This document shows positions 24,548-32,600 of a stretch of 64,000 bases of DNA, piece by piece. This DNA is from Actinacidiphila yanglinensis (GTDB lineage Bacteria > Actinomycetota > Actinomycetes > Streptomycetales > Streptomycetaceae). The notes beneath the pieces were generated by a model. That model saw only the letters and a program-made list of their open reading frames with translations. It was not told where the DNA came from and did no database searches. The stretch is from positions 1 to 64,000 of the forward strand of contig NZ_FNVU01000026.1 of assembly GCF_900107965.1 (NCBI RefSeq). Direction: 5' to 3'. Numbering within the stretch: the stretch's first letter is position 1; the number at the start of each line of letters is the position of its first letter. Made by a program: the position numbers and the translations under genes.

Positions 24548-25414
24548 GTGCCCGAACTCCCAGAGGTGGAGGTCGTCCGCCGCGGCCTGGCGAAGTGGGC
24601 CGCGGGCCGGACCGTCGCCCGCGCCACCGTCTTGCACCCCCGCGCCGTCCGGCGCCACCCGGCCGGGCCGGACGACTTCACGCACCGCCTCACCGGCGCC
24701 ACCCTCGCCGCCCCGCACCGCCGGGGCAAGTACCTCTGGATCCCGCTGGCCCAGGACACCGCGATGGTCGCTCACCTCGGCATGAGCGGCCAGTTCCTGA
24801 TCCGGCCCGAGGGCGCGCCCGCGGAGAAGCACCTCCGCGTCCGCTTCGTCTTCGACGACACCGAGGGCACCGACCTGCGGTTCGTGGACCAGCGCACCTT
24901 CGGCGGGCTGTCCCTGCACGAGACCGTCCCCGGTGACCCCGAGCAACTGCCCCAGCCGCTCGCGCACATCGCCCGCGATCCGATCGACCCCGCCTTCGAC
25001 GACGACGCCTTCCACGCCGCGCTGCGCCGCAAGAAGACCACCATCAAGCGGGCGCTCCTCGACCAGAGCCTGATCAGCGGGGTCGGCAACATCTACGCCG
25101 ACGAGGCGCTGTGGCGCACCAAGCTGCACTACGACCGCCCGACCGCGTCGCTGACCCGCCCGCGCACCGCGGAACTCCTCACCCACATCCGCGAGGTGAT
25201 GGGCGACGCGCTCGCCGCGGGCGGCACCAGCTTCGACAGCATGTACGTCAATGTGAACGGCGAGTCGGGCTACTTCGACCGCTCGCTGGACGCGTACGGC
25301 CGCGAGGACGAGCCCTGCCGCCGGTGCGGCACCCCGATCCGGCGGCGGGCGTGGATGAACCGCTCCAGCTACTTCTGCCCGCGCTGCCAGCCGGCGCCGC
25401 GCCCCTCGTCGTAA
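24548..25414 (+). CDS. mutM: Formamidopyrimidine-DNA glycosylase
   Basis: Fpg/MutM excises 8-oxoguanine and formamidopyrimidines. 288 residues. The catalytic N-terminal Pro2-Glu3 is present (MPELPEVEVVRRGL), as are RRGKYLW with the conserved Lys, and the C-terminal zinc finger CRRCG...YFCPRCQ with the intercalating/binding Arg region. Start GTG 24548 places Pro at position 2, as the mechanism requires. The last 46 bp overlap the convergent HxlR gene. Confidence 0.96.
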   Translation: MPELPEVEVVRRGLAKWAAGRTVARATVLHPRAVRRHPAGPDDFTHRLTGATLAAPHRRGKYLWIPLAQDTAMVAHLGMSGQFLIRPEGAPAEKHLRVRFVFDDTEGTDLRFVDQRTFGGLSLHETVPGDPEQLPQPLAHIARDPIDPAFDDDAFHAALRRKKTTIKRALLDQSLISGVGNIYADEALWRTKLHYDRPTASLTRPRTAELLTHIREVMGDALAAGGTSFDSMYVNVNGESGYFDRSLDAYGREDEPCRRCGTPIRRRAWMNRSSYFCPRCQPAPRPSS

Positions 25415-25887
25415 CGGCCGCGCGCGGCCAGCACCTCGGGCATCTGTTCCTCGACCAGCGCGATGAGGTCGCGCAGCCGGGCCGCGGCCTGCCGTCCCAG
25501 CGGGCTGAGCCGGTACTCGACGTGCGGCGGGTTGACCGGCTGCGCCTCCCGGATCACCAGCCCGTCGCGCTCCAGCGCCTGCAGGGTCTGGGAGAGCATC
25601 TTCTCGCTGACCCCGTCCACCCGGCGCCGCAGCGCGTTGAAGCGCAGCGGGTCGTCGGCGAGCGCGGAGAGCGTCAGGCCGCCCCAGCGACCGGTGATGT
25701 GCTCCAGGGCGACCCGCGAGGGGCAGTCGCGGGAGAACACGTCGAAGGCGTCCACGCCGGCGTCCGTGGCGGTCGGGTCGTCCGCGCCGCCGTTCATGAC
25801 GTCCGCGGCGAACGCGCCCGCACCGGTCGTGCCGGGGCCGGTCGCACCGGTTCCGCCCGATGCCGTCTCCTCCGAGAGCTGGCTCAT
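25369..25887 (-). CDS. HxlR-family transcriptional regulator
   Basis: 172 residues. After a Gly/Ala/Thr-rich N-terminal stretch of about 45 residues comes a winged helix typical of HxlR (SRDCPSRVALEHITGRWGGLTLSAL...). The conserved Cys in RDCPSR is a redox- or aldehyde-sensing residue in some relatives. The ATG at 25887 is chosen over a GTG at 25959. No Shine-Dalgarno is obvious; TACGCT lies 6 nt upstream, suggesting a leaderless transcript. The 3' end overlaps mutM by 46 bp in opposite orientation. Confidence 0.9.
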   Translation of the reverse strand: MSQLSEETASGGTGATGPGTTGAGAFAADVMNGGADDPTATDAGVDAFDVFSRDCPSRVALEHITGRWGGLTLSALADDPLRFNALRRRVDGVSEKMLSQTLQALERDGLVIREAQPVNPPHVEYRLSPLGRQAAARLRDLIALVEEQMPEVLAARGRYDEGRGAGWQRGQK

Positions 25888-25905
25888 TCGCCCAGCGTAT
25901 CGCCG

Positions 25906-25934
25906 GAAAGCGCTGCCTGCGGGGAAGCGCTTTC
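25906..25934. promoter_or_regulatory. Inverted-repeat operator candidate for the HxlR regulator
   Basis: GAAAGCGCT (25906-25914) and AGCGCTTTC (25926-25934) form a perfect 9-bp inverted repeat with an 11-nt spacer, 20 bp centre-to-centre. The right arm also contains the self-palindrome AAGCGCTT. It sits just upstream of the HxlR start and downstream of the oxidoreductase. Confidence 0.55.
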
Positions 25935-25993
25935 GCATCGACAGCCCCTTCGCGGTCACCTGGGACCGGGCCGGCCCGCGGCGGCGCCCCGGC

Positions 25994-26926
25994 TCAGTTC
26001 AGCCCTTCCGCGAAGCCCTGGCGCCACGACGGGTACCGCGGCTCCCAGCCGAGTTCCCGCTTCGCCTTGGCGTTGGAGAAGGCCCGCCCCTCGGTCATCA
26101 TCGTCACCACCACCTCCCCGGCCAGCAGCCGGGCCAGCCACACGGGAACCCGCATCGGCGGCTTCGCCCCGGCGCACGAGGCCAGGAGCGGCAGCCACGC
26201 GGAGGCCGGGGCCGGCTCGTCGTCGACGATGTTGAACACGCCCCTCGCCTTCTGCTCGACGGCCAGCACGGTGGCGCTCGCCGCGTCGTCGAGGTGCACC
26301 CACGAGGCGTAGCCCGTGCCCGCGCCGATCAGCGGGAACTGCCGCTTGCGGACCAGCTCGACCTGGTCGTCGGTGGCACCCGGCCCGTAGAACGCGCCGT
26401 AGCGCAGCACCGCGCCGCCCGCCGCCGCGACCACCTCCTCGACATGGCGGAGGGCTTCCATCGCCGGGTGGGCGGCCGTCCCCTCGTGCAGGTCGAGTGG
26501 GTCCTCCTCGGTCTTCACCCACCCGTCCGTGCCGATCCCGTTCCAGTTGGCGTAGCCCTGCGCGACGAAGTGGGGGACGCCGGTCGCCTCGGCCGCGGCC
26601 AGCAGGTGGTCCGTCCCCTCGGTGCGCAGCCGGATGGTCGGGACGGACCACCGGTCGAAGTGCTTCAGGTCGGGCTTGCCGGCATGCGCCCGGCTGATCC
26701 CGGTCATCTGGTGCACGATGACGTCCGGCCGGGCGGCCGCCACCGCCTCGCCCACGGACACCGCGTCCAGCCCGTCCATCACGACGCCCTGCGCGCCGAG
26801 CCCCGCGAGCACGCCGAGCTTGCCCGCCCCGGTCGTCGTCGCCGTCACCTCATGCCCGCGAGCCACGAGTTGCGGCACCAGCCGCTGCCCCAGAACCCCG
26901 GTCCCCCCTGCCACGAAAACCCGCAT
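25994..26926 (-). CDS. NAD(P)-dependent epimerase/oxidoreductase (extended SDR)
   Basis: 310 residues with an N-terminal Rossmann motif VFVAGGTGVLGQRLVPQLV, the atypical-SDR pattern. The YxxxK catalytic motif is not evident; QGYANWNGIG occupies that region, as in non-classical SDRs. Later segments include VLRYGAFYGPGA and a C-terminal RELGWEPRYPSWRQGF typical of sugar-epimerase-like proteins. The ATG at 26926 is preferred (GTGAGGG upstream); an upstream start would add 12 residues. It is on the same strand as the HxlR gene, 106 bp upstream of it, and is a likely target. Confidence 0.9.
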   Translation of the reverse strand: MRVFVAGGTGVLGQRLVPQLVARGHEVTATTTGAGKLGVLAGLGAQGVVMDGLDAVSVGEAVAAARPDVIVHQMTGISRAHAGKPDLKHFDRWSVPTIRLRTEGTDHLLAAAEATGVPHFVAQGYANWNGIGTDGWVKTEEDPLDLHEGTAAHPAMEALRHVEEVVAAAGGAVLRYGAFYGPGATDDQVELVRKRQFPLIGAGTGYASWVHLDDAASATVLAVEQKARGVFNIVDDEPAPASAWLPLLASCAGAKPPMRVPVWLARLLAGEVVVTMMTEGRAFSNAKAKRELGWEPRYPSWRQGFAEGLN

Positions 26927-27104
26927 GTCCCTCACCTTCCCGCTTCCGGAGGCTCTCTCCACCCCCTGGGACGAGACAGCCCCCCGATCCGTGACACGGT
27001 CCTGCGGGATCGGCGCGGACGGGGTCAGCCCGGGCGGGTGACCCCTGAGCCGCGGGTGGGCCGGGGGAGGTCAGCAGCCGAAGAAGTGACGCGGGGGCCG
27101 CCGA

Positions 27105-27308
27105 TCAGATGTCACGGAAAATGGCGTCGTCCGCGTCTGGCATGGGGCCCCACTGCATCCTCACGTAGGCAACGTGGCCCGTGTCCATCCTGAGCTTCCA
27201 CGCCTCCCACTGATCCAGGTCGTGCTGGCAGAACCGCCTCAGCAAGGCCTTGAACTGCTCGAACTCCTCGTCGCTCAGGCGACCGTTCCTGTCTGACCCG
27301 TCAACCAT
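27105..27308 (-). CDS. Small hypothetical protein
   Basis: 67 residues (MVDGSDRNGRLSDEEFEQFK... ending DADDAIFRDI), acidic, with a central LDQWEAWKLRMDTGHVAYVRM. Such DQWE-containing small proteins are scattered in streptomycetes. Third-position GC is clearly lower than in the neighbours, which suggests recent acquisition. No function is known. Confidence 0.6.
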   Translation of the reverse strand: MVDGSDRNGRLSDEEFEQFKALLRRFCQHDLDQWEAWKLRMDTGHVAYVRMQWGPMPDADDAIFRDI

Positions 27309-27480
27309 GGCGCGAAGCTATCGCGAGGTCAGTGGGGCGGCTTCGGGCGGGAGCTGCCATGGAGCGAGAGATCGGGGCTCGTGGGCTTGCCGCGACTCGG
27401 GCACGCGCGATTTCGGCTTCGCTCCGCACGTACACGCACTTGCCCGAGGGGAGTGGCTGGCCCTCTGACCTGCGGAAATC

Positions 27481-28347
27481 TCAGTAACCGAAGTCCTGGG
27501 TCCACCAGGGGCCGCCGGTGCCGAAGTGGATGCCGACGCCGAGGGTCTTGTACTCGCAGTTGAGGATGTTCGCGCGGTGGCCGGGGCTGTTCATCCACGC
27601 GGTCATCACGGCCTGCGCGTCGGCCTGACCCATGGCGATGTTCTCGCCGCCCAGGTTGGTGATGCCGAGTGCCTTCGCCCGGTCCCAGGGGTCCTTGCCG
27701 TCGGGGTCGGTGTGGTCGAAGAAGCCGCGCGCGGCCATCTCGTCGCTGAAGTTCTGCGCGAGGGTGTCCAGCGAGGAGCTGGCGGTGAGCGGCTGGCAGC
27801 CGGCGGTGGCGCGCTGCTGGTTGACCAGGGTGAGGATCTGCGCCCGCGCCGAGCTGACCGCGTCGGTGACCGCCGCGCTCGTGGTCGGCGCGGAGGTGTG
27901 CTGCGTGATCGTCTTCACCGGGGTGGTGGGCGCCGCCGTGGTGCGGGTGGGAGTGGGCGCCGCCGCCTTCGTGGTGGCCGGGTGCGACGGCGAGGCCGCC
28001 CGGGTCGTCGAGGGTGTGCCGCCGGGCGTGGTCGTGGCGGACGAGCCGGGCGCGGCGGTGCTGGTGCCGTCGGAGCTCGGGCTGTTGGTGTCGGTGAGGG
28101 ACGACGGCGTGCCGCCGGACGGCCCGGGTCCGGCCGCCTGGGTCGCGCCCCCGTCACCGTCGAGGTGGCCCAACTCGCTGCTCACCTCGGACAGCAGGCC
28201 GGAGGACGCGGCGACCGCTCCCACCGCCAGCGCCGCCGACGAGGCCAGCAGCCCCGTACGGACCGGGTGGTGCCTGCGGCGGCCACGGTGGCCGCGCGGC
28301 CCGGGCTGCGGGGCCGCGGGCTGGGCATGTCGGCTGTGACGCCCCAT
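27481..28347 (-). CDS. Secreted CAP/SCP-domain protein
   Basis: 288 residues. A basic N-terminus is followed by a hydrophobic segment at about residues 33-55 (signal anchor or peptide), then a Ser/Thr/Pro-rich linker to about residue 160, then a CAP (CRISP/Antigen 5/PR-1, bacterial YkwD-like) domain with GFFDHTDPDG, GENIAMGQ and NSPGHRANIL. The CAP His/Glu cavity residues are present. The role is unknown; bacterial members are cell-surface or secreted. ATG 28347 has GAGGAG upstream. Confidence 0.9.
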   Translation of the reverse strand: MGRHSRHAQPAAPQPGPRGHRGRRRHHPVRTGLLASSAALAVGAVAASSGLLSEVSSELGHLDGDGGATQAAGPGPSGGTPSSLTDTNSPSSDGTSTAAPGSSATTTPGGTPSTTRAASPSHPATTKAAAPTPTRTTAAPTTPVKTITQHTSAPTTSAAVTDAVSSARAQILTLVNQQRATAGCQPLTASSSLDTLAQNFSDEMAARGFFDHTDPDGKDPWDRAKALGITNLGGENIAMGQADAQAVMTAWMNSPGHRANILNCEYKTLGVGIHFGTGGPWWTQDFGY

Positions 28348-28479
28348 CGCCGCACTCCTCACTGCTCGCCTGAACTACTCCGAACGGGTGAAGCTGTTGC
28401 GGGGGACTGTAGCGAATGATGTGTGCGGCGGACGAGATCCGGAGGTCAACTGGCCGCGACCGGGCGGATCGCGGCGGGA

Positions 28480-28485
28480 TAACGT
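28480..28485 (+). promoter_or_regulatory. Possible -10 hexamer of a leaderless acyP transcript
   Basis: TAACGT ends 6 nt before the acyP ATG and there is no Shine-Dalgarno in between. The -35 region is not convincing. Confidence 0.35.
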
Positions 28486-28491
28486 GCCCTC

Positions 28492-28773
28492 ATGAACGAG
28501 AATGTCCGGCTCACCGCGTGGGTGCGCGGCCGGGTGCAGGGCGTCGGATTCCGCTGGTGGACCCGGGCGACCGCGCTGGAGATCGGCGGCCTGGCCGGGT
28601 ACGCGGGCAATCTCGGCGACGGCCGGGTCCAGGTGGTCGCGGAGGGCGCCTTCGACCAGTGCGAGCGGCTGCTGGAGTGGTTGCGGCACGGCGACACGCC
28701 CGGGCGGGTCGACGGGGTGACGGAAATCTGGGGGGTCACCCGGGGCGGATACGAAGGATTCGAGATCCGATGA
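28492..28773 (+). CDS. acyP: Acylphosphatase
   Basis: 93-residue acylphosphatase hydrolysing acyl phosphates. The catalytic Arg lies in RGRVQGVGFRWWTR and the catalytic Asn in LAGYAGNLGDGRVQV. The full ferredoxin-like fold length is present. It is monocistronic and divergent from the CAP-domain gene. smc neighbours acyP in many actinobacteria, as here with one small gene between. Confidence 0.95.
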   Translation: MNENVRLTAWVRGRVQGVGFRWWTRATALEIGGLAGYAGNLGDGRVQVVAEGAFDQCERLLEWLRHGDTPGRVDGVTEIWGVTRGGYEGFEIR

Positions 28774-29083
28774 CCAGAACCCGTTGCCTTCCGGCGACCG
28801 ACGTGCCAGGCTGCCCCCAAGCGGGGATGATCGCCAAGCCCCGACACACCACGCGGGCAGCCCGCGGCGCACAGTCGGCGCCGTGTTTTCCGAGGCGGAC
28901 CCGGCGGCTGGGCTGTGATCGTGTTGACCGTCCCCCGTTTTGGTGAGACGCTGGAAGCCCCGCGCATCGTGGCACCAATGAATGATATGGAAGCCGCCAC
29001 GACATTGAGCTTGTGCGGGAGTGCACCCCTCACCCACGACCCACCCGCCCCGGTCGGTCACTCAGCGTGGAGGACCATCCATC
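28774..29083. other. 310-bp intergenic region, acyP to small coiled-coil gene
   Basis: I see no credible gene here. A TTGACC hexamer near 28924 could be a -35 box but no good -10 lies 16-19 bp downstream. GTGGAGG (29067-29073) just before 29084 is the ribosome binding site of the next gene. Confidence 0.4.
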
Positions 29084-29287
29084 ATGGCAAAGGCGCTTCT
29101 CGGTTACGTCGGCGGTCCCGACCCGCGACTCCTCGCCGAGATGCGAAGGCTTCAGCAGCGCGTCCAGGACCTCGAGTCCGAGCTGATCCGCATGCAGGCG
29201 GAGAACGACGCGCTGTCTGTCGCATCGCGTGAAGAGTCGCTGCTCAGCAGCATCGACGTCACTCGCGCGGAGCCCGCGCTCGCCTGA
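29084..29287 (+). CDS. Conserved small coiled-coil protein
   Basis: 67 residues (MAKALLGYVGGPDPRLLAEM...). After a short Gly/Pro segment it forms one amphipathic coiled coil (RRLQQRVQDLESELIRMQAE). GGAGG precedes the ATG by 11 nt. I recall a similar protein next to smc in other streptomycetes. Function unknown. Confidence 0.8.
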   Translation: MAKALLGYVGGPDPRLLAEMRRLQQRVQDLESELIRMQAENDALSVASREESLLSSIDVTRAEPALA

Positions 29288-29502
29288 TCCGGCGGGTGAC
29301 GGGTCTTTTCCCACACCTCTCTTGCCGGACGGCGTCCTCGGGACCCGCCTGTCAGTCGGCTGCTGTCAGCAGACATCAACGGCCCTCAGCAGCCACCAGC
29401 ACGCTGTCACTCGACTGTTCTCACCGCAGGACGGTGACGGCACGACGTCTGACCGCACGACATCACCCCGCGTATCATCGCGGCATATGACTGCGGCACT
29501 TC

Positions 29503-29527
29503 AAGGGACGCCTTCGCGGCGTCCCTT
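29503..29527 (+). terminator. Terminator upstream of smc
   Basis: AAGGGACGCC (29503-29512), loop TTCGC, GGCGTCCCTT (29518-29527): a perfect 10-bp stem. It probably ends the transcript of the small coiled-coil gene or of an RNA in this gap. Confidence 0.65.
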
Positions 29528-29679
29528 CGTCGTGTCCGAACCACCTGCTGTTCCGCTGCCCCGCCCTTCGCCTCCCCAAGGCCCTTCACGAGCCCTTCAT
29601 CTGCTCTACGATCACCCGCTGCCCCAGCTCTACGTCTGATGTGCCCTGCACATTCCTCGGTGAAACCGCACCCGGCGGG

Positions 29680-29685
29680 TAGAGT
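29680..29685 (+). promoter_or_regulatory. Possible -10 hexamer of a leaderless smc transcript
   Basis: TAGAGT lies 8 nt before the GTG of smc and no Shine-Dalgarno is present between them. The -35 region is weak. Confidence 0.4.
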
Positions 29686-29693
29686 CGACCGGC

Positions 29694-32600
29694 GTGCATC
29701 TCAAGAGCCTCACGCTGCGCGGCTTCAAGTCGTTCGCCTCCGCGACGACGCTGCGCTTCGAACCCGGAATCACCTGCGTCGTCGGGCCCAACGGCTCCGG
29801 CAAGTCCAACGTGGTGGACGCGCTGTCCTGGGTGATGGGCGAGCAGGGTGCCAAGTCGCTGCGCGGCGGCAAGATGGAGGACGTCATCTTCGCCGGCACC
29901 ACCGGCCGCCCGCCGCTGGGCCGCGCCGAGGTGTCGCTGACCATCGACAACACCGACGGCGTGCTCCCCATCGAGTACGCCGAGGTGACCATCACCCGGA
30001 TCATGTTCCGCAACGGCGGCAGCGAGTACCAGCTCAACGGTGACGCCTGCCGGCTGCTCGACATCCAGGAACTGCTGTCCGACTCCGGTATCGGCCGCGA
30101 GATGCACGTCATCGTCGGCCAGGGCCAGCTCGACTCCGTCCTGCACGCGGATCCGATGGGGCGCCGGGCCTTCATCGAGGAGGCGGCCGGCGTCCTCAAG
30201 CACCGCAAGCGCAAGGAGAAGGCGCTCCGGAAGCTCGACGCGATGCAGGCCAACCTGGCCCGCGTGACCGACCTCACCGGCGAGTTGCGCCGCCAGCTCA
30301 AGCCCCTCGGCCGCCAGGCACAGGTCGCCCGCCGGGCCGCCGTCATCCAGGCCGACCTGCGCGACGCCCGGCTGCGGCTGCTCGCGGACGACCTGGTGGC
30401 GCTGCGCGAGGCACTGCGCGCGGAGGTCGCCGACGAGGCCGCGCTCAAGGAGCGCAAGGACGCCGTCGAGACCGAACTCACCGCCGCCGTCCAGCGCGAG
30501 GCCCGGCTGGAGGAGCAGGTACGGGCGCTGACCCCGCGGGTCAACGACGCCCAGGCCACGTGGTACGCCCTGTCCCAGCTCACCGAGCGGGTCCGCGGCA
30601 CCATCGGGCTGGCCGAGCAGCGCCACCGGCACGCGGTCGGCCAGCCGGCCGAGGAGCGCCGCGGCCGGGACCCGGAGGACATGGAGCGGGAGGCCGCCCG
30701 CATCCGCGAGCAGGAGGCCGAACTCACCGAGGCACTCGACGCGGCCGAACGCGCCCTGGAGGACACCGTCGGCCACCGTGCGGAGCTGGAGCGGCGGCTC
30801 GCCGAGGAGGAGACCCGGCTCCGAGCGGCGGCCCGGGCCATCGCCGACCGCCGGGAGGGCCTGGCCCGGCTGAACGCGCAGGTCAACGCGGCCCGCTCCA
30901 AGGCTGGTTCTGCCGAGGCGGAGATCGGCCGGCTCGCTTCGGCCCGCGACGAGGCCCGCGACCGCGCCGAGTCCGCGCAGGCCGAGTACGAGGAACTGCG
31001 CGCGCAGGTCGAGGGTCTGGACGCCGACGACACCGAGCTGGAGGCCCGCTTCGAGGCCGCCCGGTCCGCGCAGGCCGCGGCGGAGGAGGAGTTCAGCGCC
31101 GCGCGGGACGCCGCCACCACCGCGGAGCGCCGCCGCGCCGCCGTCGCCGCCCGCCGCGACGCGCTCGCCCCGTCGCTGCGCCGCAAGGACGGCACCGGCG
31201 CGCTGCTCGCGCGAGCCGGCACCCCGGACGGCCTGGCCGGTGTCCTCGGCTCGGCGGCCACCCTGCTGCGGGTCGCCCCCGGCTACGAGGTCCCCGTCGC
31301 CGCGGCCTTGGGCGTCGCCGCCGACGCGGTCGCCGTCACCGGCCCGGCCGCGGCCGCCGAGGCGCTGCGGCTGCTGCGCAAGGAGGACGGCGGGCGGGCG
31401 GCACTGATCCTCGCGGCGGCTCCGGCGTCGGTATCGGCAACGGGTCCGGCCGGGACCGCGGATGGGCCCGGACCCGGACCGTCCCGCTCGGGTGGCGACG
31501 CGGCGGTGCTTCCCGGTCAGTCGGCGGGGGACCGTACCTATGCCGGCGCCGACCGCGACCCGCAGCACGGCCGGGTGCCGGGACCGGCGGGTCCGGCCGC
31601 CCCGCCGCCCGCCGACCCCGGCGCCCCGCCCGCCGACGGCCGCGACCTCGGCCGGGTGCCCGGCCCCGCCCGGCCCGCCGGGACTGCCGGATCCGCGGGC
31701 CCCGAAACCGGTGCCGCACCGGGAGCGGCCCCGCAGGAAACCCGCCAGGCGCAGGCGGTCGCCGCACCCGAGGCCGCGGCCCTGCCCGGCCGGGCGCGCC
31801 ACGCCGTGGAGTTGGTCGCGGCGGACGCCGACCTGCTGCCCGCGGTGCGCCGGCTGCTGCACGGGATTGTCGTGGTGCCGACGCTGGAGGACGCCGAGGC
31901 GGTGGTCGCCTCCCGCCCGGAGCTGACCGCGGTGACCGCGGAGGGCGACGTGCTGGCCGCGCACCTGGCGCAGGGCGGTTCGGCGAAGGCGCCCAGCGTC
32001 CTGGAGGTGCAGGCGCAGGTCGACGAGGCCGGCGCGGAGCTGGAGCGGCTCGCGGCGGAGTGCGAGGAGCTGGCGGAGCGCCAGCAGGCGGCCAAGGAGC
32101 GTCGCGCGGCGGCGTCGCGCGAGGTGGACGAGCTGGGGCAGCGCCGCAGGGCGGCGGAGAAGGCGAAGTCGTCGGTCGCGCAGCAACTCGGCAGGTACGG
32201 AGGCCAGGCGCGGGCGGCGGCGGGCGAGGCGGACCGCGCGGCGGCGGCCGTCGTACGTGCCGAGGAGTCGCTGGCCGCGGCGCGCGAGGAGCTGGAGGAG
32301 CTGTCGTACCGGCTGAGCGAGGCTCAGGAGGAGCCGGGCGAGGAGGAGCCGGACACCTTCGCGCGGGACCGGCTGGCCGCCGACGGTGCCAACGCGCGGC
32401 AGACGGAGATGGAGGCGCGCCTGCAGGTCCGTACCCACGAGGAGCGGGTCAAGAGCCTCGCCGGGCGGGCCGACGGGCTGGACCGGGCGGCCCGGGCCGA
32501 GCGCGAGACCCGGGCGCGGGCCGAGCGGCGCCGGGCCCGGCTGGCGTACGAGGCGTCGGTGGCGGCGGCCGTACTGGCCGGTGCGCGCGGGCTGCTGGAG

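Larger units (their letters stand above)
29288..29693. other. 406-bp intergenic region upstream of smc
   Basis: No convincing gene. It contains a strong hairpin at 29503-29527 and, at its end, the TAGAGT hexamer of smc. The stretch 29300-29500 is less GC-biased than coding DNA and contains several direct near-repeats (CACGACGTCTGACCG, CACGACATC); a small RNA cannot be excluded. Confidence 0.4.

Noticed and set aside
28915..28955. TTGACC near 28924 as a promoter of the small coiled-coil gene
   Set aside because: No TAnnnT hexamer lies 16-19 bp downstream.
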